Shown piece after piece: positions 60,501 to 64,000 of a stretch of DNA of 64,000 bases; positions within the stretch are counted from its first letter, which is position 1; the number at the start of each line of letters is the position of its first letter. The stretch is from Gymnothorax reevesii (taxonomy: Eukaryota; Chordata; Actinopteri; Anguilliformes; Muraenidae): positions 33,925,611 through 33,989,610 of the forward strand of contig CM056592.1 of the NCBI GenBank assembly GCA_029721435.1. The letters are read 5' to 3'. The position numbers were made by a program, and so were the translations under genes. Below the pieces are notes generated by a model. That model saw nothing but the letters and a program-made list of their open reading frames with translations. It was not told the DNA's origin and searched no databases.

Positions 60501-61329
60501 TTGTTAGTTAGCAAGTTATCTCAAAAAGTAATGCACCGATTTTAATGAAATTTTCAGCAAAGGTGGGTTTTAAGTCCAGGAAAAGGTGATTAAATTTTGG
60601 CATATCTAGGCCAAAGTTCAGCTGAGATATACGCCTAAGTTCAAGATTTCAAGTCTTTCCAATGGGCCGGAGTTCCAATCGCCGTGCTTTTGGGTTTTGC
60701 TGCCCCCTGGCGGAGGTCTGCGCTCTCTGAGTGTTTTTCTAGTTATCAATGTTTTCTTCATCGTAAATACAGAATACTGCTAGTGACAAAGATATGTAAT
60801 ATATGTGTTGTGTCCGTGGTGTCCATTATAGTGAAATTAATTAACTATCCTGGGATCTATCATGAAAAGTGAAGTTCAGTGTTTGTGGTTTGGGATTTGC
60901 GCTCTCGTGTCACAATCAGTTATGTTCAGGATTACAATTGACTTCTCTAACGTATTTAATTTGGTGTGATATGGCTCTGTCGTTTCTGGTATGGTGGGTA
61001 ACAGTACTGTGAGTCCTTTATGAGTTACTCTATATGTACAGTGTACATTGTATAACATGGTGTACTCTCGTTAAAAGCTGTGTTCATTTAAACACGCTTC
61101 CACGTGAAAAGCAGCATGTCACTTTCAATAACAACAGGTAAAGGAGTTTGTATTATGATGCACGAAAATGGAAGACTTCGACATATAACATCCTTGAATT
61201 TCTATTTTGATTTATCCTTTAGGATGGTCGATTGAGAACAGGAGACCAGCTCATATCTGTCAATAAAGAATCATTTATTGGCATTACCTACGAGGAGGCT
61301 AGAAGTATACTTTTGCACACAAAGCAAAG
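51519..61329 (+). CDS. stxbp4: stxbp4 (syntaxin-binding protein 4), N-terminal part with two PDZ domains
   Basis: Eight exons (51519-51585, 51667-51762, 52049-52118, 52275-52349, 58670-58755, 59388-59508, 60254-60386, 61223-61329) join in a single frame for 251 codons plus two bases, then a donor (AAAG|GTTTGC); the rest lies beyond the window. STXBP4 binds syntaxin-4 and regulates GLUT4 vesicle fusion, and also stabilises deltaNp63 in mammals. PDZ1 (residues about 16-103) carries GLGVKIIGG and [14 protein letters not shown] Ser-rich linker with [11 protein letters not shown] follows. PDZ2 (about 172-251) carries [29 protein letters not shown] and [20 protein letters not shown], very close to human STXBP4. 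The coiled-coil and WW domain of the family are not reached. The ATG at 51519 is the first in the exon after a good acceptor; an upstream start is not excluded. Confidence 0.93.
51667..51762 (+). CDS. stxbp4: stxbp4 exon, PDZ1
   Basis: Acceptor ACCCAG|GTG, donor GATG|GTACGT. Encodes [20 protein letters not shown] and [11 protein letters not shown]. Confidence 0.92.
51832..52020 (+). mobile_element. TTAA-flanked palindromic MITE, copy F
   Basis: TTAA at 51828-51831, right end CACTCTAAGGG then TTGC. The inner palindrome CAACTTGTTTAAAAGAGCTC / GAGCTCTTTTAAACAAGT is almost perfect. It fills most of the 286-bp intron between two PDZ1 exons. Confidence 0.85.
52049..52118 (+). CDS. stxbp4: stxbp4 exon, PDZ1
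   Basis: Acceptor CTTTCAG|GG, donor GAGAG|GTAAAA. Encodes [20 protein letters not shown] and TTE. Confidence 0.93.
52275..52349 (+). CDS. stxbp4: stxbp4 exon, end of PDZ1
   Basis: Acceptor CTCTACAG|GGC, donor TCCTG|GTAAGA. Encodes [20 protein letters not shown] and DDES. Confidence 0.93.
54735..55330. repeat. Interspersed repeat, retroelement-like, unassigned
   Basis: Purine-rich block with CAGGAAGACAAGGCACAAGA, GACAGTAATTAAATAATGAG and AAGACTCAGAACATAACAGG, a composition shared with 55520-56062 and with 45780-45900. Boundaries approximate; family not identified. Confidence 0.4.
55520..56062. repeat. Interspersed repeat, retroelement-like, unassigned
   Basis: TTGCCTTTATTGACAGTCCG, CAGGCCGGAGGTCAAAAACC and GAGGTAATTAAACAATAGTA are landmarks of a common fish repeat type. 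Open frames on both strands lack domains. Confidence 0.4.
56410..56469. repeat. Short hairpin
   Basis: Arms 56410-56437 and 56442-56469 pair at about 26 of 28 positions (ACACAAAGTCTTCTTCAGAG against CTGAAGAAGACCTTGTGT), with a 4-nt loop. Confidence 0.85.
56690..57790 (-). pseudogene. LINE reverse transcriptase fragment
   Basis: On the minus strand from about 57740: [20 protein letters not shown], then [19 protein letters not shown], then MYAEDT (the YxDD catalytic box, here YAED), then [10 protein letters not shown] and [20 protein letters not shown], all in the order of a non-LTR retrotransposon RT (L2/Rex-like). At least two frameshifts and a stop after the ISE block. Dead 5'-truncated copy. 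Confidence 0.85.
58315..58470 (-). repeat. Widespread fish repeat fragment with (TAA)n
   Basis: A short (TAA)n at 58319-58335, then the same CATCAATTTTATATAGTGCT, CACTCACACATTCACGCTCT, CACAGCTGCCCTGGGGC series as at 45375. Confidence 0.8.
58670..58755 (+). CDS. stxbp4: stxbp4 exon, post-PDZ1
   Basis: Acceptor CTCTTTCAG|GAG, donor ATAG|GTTAGC. Encodes [20 protein letters not shown] and TSPSLLSI. Confidence 0.92.
58866..59196 (+). mobile_element. TTAA-flanked palindromic MITE, copy G (two palindromes)
   Basis: TTAA 58862-58865 then CCCTTATAGCG; right end TAGCGCTCTATGGG then CTAA. It contains two consecutive inner palindromes (58920-59012 and 59037-59128), as if the core had been duplicated in tandem or one copy inserted in another. 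Lies in an stxbp4 intron. Confidence 0.85.
59388..59508 (+). CDS. stxbp4: stxbp4 exon, Ser-rich linker
   Basis: Acceptor GTCTTTAG|GAA, donor CTCAT|GTAGGT. Encodes [20 protein letters not shown] and [20 protein letters not shown] nearer donor-like CAG|GTCTGT at 59483 would shift the frame and is rejected. Confidence 0.87.
60254..60386 (+). CDS. stxbp4: stxbp4 exon, PDZ2 first half
   Basis: Acceptor CTCTCAG|GGA, donor AAG|GTCCTT. Encodes [40 protein letters not shown] and DCQK; the human equivalent reads MITIAKETGLGLKVLGG as I recall. Confidence 0.95.
60445..60735 (+). repeat. Fish repeat CTCCGCCAAGGAGGTTATG type
   Basis: Begins GCTCCGCCAAGGAGGTTATG and ends GGCGGAGGTCTGCGCTCTCT GAGTG, with TTTGTTAGTTAGCAAG and TCAAAAAGTAATGCACCGAT between. 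Recognised from many vertebrate and fish genomes. Inside an stxbp4 intron. Confidence 0.8.
61223..61329 (+). CDS. stxbp4: stxbp4 exon, PDZ2 second half
   Basis: Acceptor TCCTTTAG|GAT, donor AAAG|GTTTGC. Encodes [20 protein letters not shown] and [15 protein letters not shown]. Gene continues beyond the window. Confidence 0.95.
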
Positions 61330-61690
61330 GTTTGCATTTTGCATTCATCATCTGTGATCATTTTTTATCAGTCTTCTTTATTGTCAAAGCTGTTTCCTGC
61401 TTTTATCATTGACAGCAGAAGTGCTCCAGCGGGAGCGAGTTATTGTGGTGTCCTGATGCACAATATGCGGGACAAACCTCTCCAGAGTGTTATCAGTTGG
61501 ACTGGGTTCCTTCAGCAGACAAGTACTTGAGTTTAACCAGAAGCCCTTGTATTTTCCTCCATCCCACGCACTTACACCAGTCGTGTTGCTGAAATGTTGT
61601 TAGTGCAACCATCTGGTGCTCATCTGAAGCCATTTCAGTTTGCTATTCCGCTCATCAAATGTTCATGAAATATGACAATAAGTGCCTTAA

Positions 61691-61866
61691 CCCTTTGAGC
61701 ACCGAATACATTTTCAAGGAATTAAAAATGTAATTATCCTGAGCTGTTGAAAATCTCCATGTGGCAGCTCTTTTTAACAAGTTGCCGCATGATAGGTTTT
61801 CAACAGCATCTGACATTGATATCTTACATCATTGGGCAACAATAGTTGCCCACGGCGCTGAAAGGG
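61691..61866 (+). mobile_element. TTAA-flanked palindromic MITE, copy H (perfect TTAA at both ends)
   Basis: TTAA 61687-61690 then CCCTTTGAGCACC; right end GGCGCTGAAAGGG then TTAA 61867-61870. It is the clearest boundary evidence for the family. The inner palindrome is reduced. Confidence 0.9.
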
Positions 61867-62079
61867 TTAAAAGAAATGTTTAAGGATTATAACAAAAAGC
61901 TGAATTTTTTTCTTGTCTGGACCGTGTCAGATGAAGCAGTGATTACATCACACTGGAGATACATTTGCGAGAAATAACTAAAATAGATGGAAAAACTTTT
62001 TGTTCCCCCCATGTTGCTTTGAATTCTGAATAAGAAACCCCAAAATACATTTTGGATACTGTTTTTTTCCCCATAATTT

Positions 62080-63045
62080 ACTACCCCAATTCTGAAATAG
62101 TTGGGACGAAGTGTAAATTGTGAATAAAATCAAAATGATCACATGAGCCAATATGTTATTTACAATAGAACATAGATAACATTTCAAATGTTCAAACTGA
62201 GACATTTTACATTTTTAGCTGCGACCAAGCAGCTCTATGAACGCTTCTGTCTGTCTGTCTGTCTGTCCGTCTGTGACACCTTTTTCACCATGTTCCTGTC
62301 GTCGTATCATCATGAAATTTTCAGGAGTTATTGAACTTCACCAAAGTGATGTCAATGCTCAAGGTCGAGGTCAAAGGTCAAAGGTTAAGTTCACAGAGGT
62401 CACGACCTTGTTTGCAGGTTTTCGCACTGTAACTCCAGTGAGAATGCATGGATCGCTATGAAATTTTGGAAATAGCTTCTAGGCATACAGGAGGTGTACC
62501 CTATTATTTTTCAAGGTCATCTGTCAAATCCCAAGGTCACAAAAGTAAAAAAAGTGTCAATTTTGCCCGATTTGACGGTTTTCGCACCGTAACTCAAGTT
62601 TAATTCAATGAATGGCTATGAAATCTTACAACAAGCTTCTTGGTATAGAGGAGGGGTTTCTTATTGATTTTCAAGGTCATCTGTCGAATCCCAAGGTCAC
62701 ACCGGTCAAAAAAGTGTCGATTTTGCCCCGATTTCACAGTTTTCGCACCGTAACTCCACTTTAACTTGATGGATGGCTATTACATTTTAGAACAAGCTTC
62801 TTGGGACAGAGGAAGGGTCCCCTATTGATTTTCAAGGTCATTTGCCAATTTCGACATCACACTTGTACAAGAAACCACCAGTCATGGACACTCGGCCTCG
62901 TGATGGATGCTAGGCGAGATCGCAGCTATTAGATCCTTCTGATCTACTTGTTATCCAGAAAATGAGCTTATTTCAAATTTTCTGGCTGCAACAGGTCTCA
63001 AAAAAGTTGGGACACAGGAAAAAAGGGCTGAAAAAGCAAGTAATA
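62080..63045. repeat. Common fish repeat split by a nested insertion
   Basis: The left piece (62080-62216) runs CCCCAATTCTGAAATAGTTG to TCAAACTGAGACATTTTACA; the right piece (62953-63045) holds TGCAACAGGTCTCAAAAAAG TTGGGAC. Together they read as one copy of a very common fish repeat interrupted at 62217. Confidence 0.75.
62217..62952. mobile_element. Nested repeat insertion with 160-bp tandem units
   Basis: Begins AGCTGCGACCAAGCAGC and ends GATCGCAGCTATTAGATCC, partly inverted ends. Inside are a (TCTG)n run (62246-62270) and three units of about 160 bp marked by TTTTCGCACYGTAACTC at 62419, 62579 and 62740, each followed by TTTTCAAGGTCATYTG. Confidence 0.7.
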
Positions 63046-63104
63046 TTTAAGAGAATCAGTCGAAAGAACTCACATGGAAAAAATCAATATGAACATATAT
63101 GCAA

Positions 63105-63134
63105 CCTATATGCCGCATATATGCGGCATATAGG
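63105..63134. repeat. Perfect 30-bp palindrome
   Basis: CCTATATGCCGCATA followed immediately by its exact reverse complement, without a loop. Surrounded by ATATATGCA-type iterations. Confidence 0.95.
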
Positions 63135-64000
63135 CCAAATTCAGGTACATATATGTGCATATAGAGAGCATATTAGACTCCTATATTATCTCATATACTC
63201 AGTGGCAGGTTCTGTTTGTCTTACCTATTGTATAGCTCATATCTCACTTTTGCAACTGTCATACATGATGCCTAGCTCATATTTTTATTCTCAAGGTAAT
63301 ATCTGCATATTACTCCAAAGTCCCTTACAGAAATAAGAAGAATTTCATGCAATAACTTATTAATCGCATGTGAACACGTGAAATTGGCACCACATTTGAT
63401 CCTAATTATATGTTGATATGTGACAACAACATGTAACGTGTAAGCCAGTCAATATTTACTATGCCAAGTGAGAGGAGTCAAAAAGCTATGATATCAACAC
63501 ATATAATATTATTTGTAAAATATTTTTCCTGAAACATTAACAATAACAAGGTCATCAATTCTTTCTTGACCATACTTATTTCCATTCTATGAAGATTGAG
63601 TTGTGTATTGTGGAAGGAAATGTATAAAGACAAAATGGTTTGATTATGTTTATTTCATAAATTAAGCATTTTTTCAAGTTTAAGTCACTGCCAGATTCAC
63701 CACATTATATAAAATTGGATTCAAGTCATTACAGCTCATACGCATCCACTGAAAGGTAATACACTACACTGTTACATCCACCAAATGCAATGTTTTCTAT
63801 TTTGTCTGTAATGCAGTTTCTAGATGAATATGGCTCAGAGGTCCTTAGTCTAAAAGTAGCAAAATAAAACAAAAATAACAAAATAAAAGTACACAGAAGA
63901 ACATACATTCAAGTAAACATGCCTTTCAAAAGTCATTTTCATCATCATCCCTCATTTATTTGAGCATTTCACTGTGGTTAATGAATTTGAAGACAAAGTC

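Larger units (their letters stand above)
61330..64000. other. stxbp4 intron running off the right edge
   Basis: No later exon recognised. A frame at 61414-61530 after an AG was considered and rejected. The rest holds repeats listed separately; 63140-64000 shows nothing recognised. Confidence 0.5.

Noticed and set aside
61414..61530. Possible next stxbp4 exon after an AG at 61412
   Set aside because: The frame continues from the PDZ2 exon but ends in a stop (61528-61530) and has no similarity to what follows PDZ in STXBP4; the intron would also be very short.
1..64000. CRISPR array, operon, plasmid or phage features
   Set aside because: No such structure; spliced genes and vertebrate repeats show eukaryotic nuclear DNA.

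Overview
This window is vertebrate, almost certainly ray-finned (probably teleost) fish, nuclear DNA. The evidence is spliced genes with GT-AG introns, many (CA)n, (GA)n and (CT)n microsatellites, Tc1-like elements, and repeat types I know from teleost genomes. No bacterial operon, CRISPR array, rRNA or tRNA gene was seen.

Three protein-coding genes can be supported. (1) The first coding exon of a rab40b-like small GTPase lies on the minus strand (30364-30505). Its later exons were not found, so positions 1-30363 are best read as its first intron. (2) A complete four-exon cox11 (mitochondrial copper chaperone for cytochrome c oxidase) lies on the minus strand (37699-43098) and is predicted to be 267 aa. 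(3) The 5' part of stxbp4 (syntaxin-binding protein 4, Synip) lies on the plus strand. Seven coding-exon junctions join in phase from 51519 to 61329 and encode two PDZ domains; the gene runs off the right edge. cox11 and stxbp4 are divergent, as I recall for human 17q22. rab40b follows cox11 on the same strand.

Most of the rest is transposon and repeat DNA. The left third holds a 44-bp minisatellite, Tc1 relics, a nearly intact Tc1/mariner element whose transposase is broken only by one in-frame TGA (3331-4883), a 700-bp terminal-inverted-repeat element packed with a CGGATG motif (16884-17583), several hairpins, and a decayed LINE (25880-27240). The 30-37.7 kb intergenic stretch holds a second, full-length but broken Tc1-like element (33591-35150).

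The most interesting structural signals are two. One is a family of eight short elements scattered through the window, bounded by TTAA and starting CCC/ending GGG, each built around a long inner palindrome; this looks like a piggyBac-type MITE family. The other is a 1.92-kb foldback element with about 620-700-bp inverted arms inside cox11 intron 2, whose spacer shares about 250-280 bp with a separate inverted copy upstream of cox11. Other notable points are a GC-AG intron in cox11, a PDZ domain in stxbp4 upstream of the one I recall in the human protein, and nested repeat insertions near the right edge.
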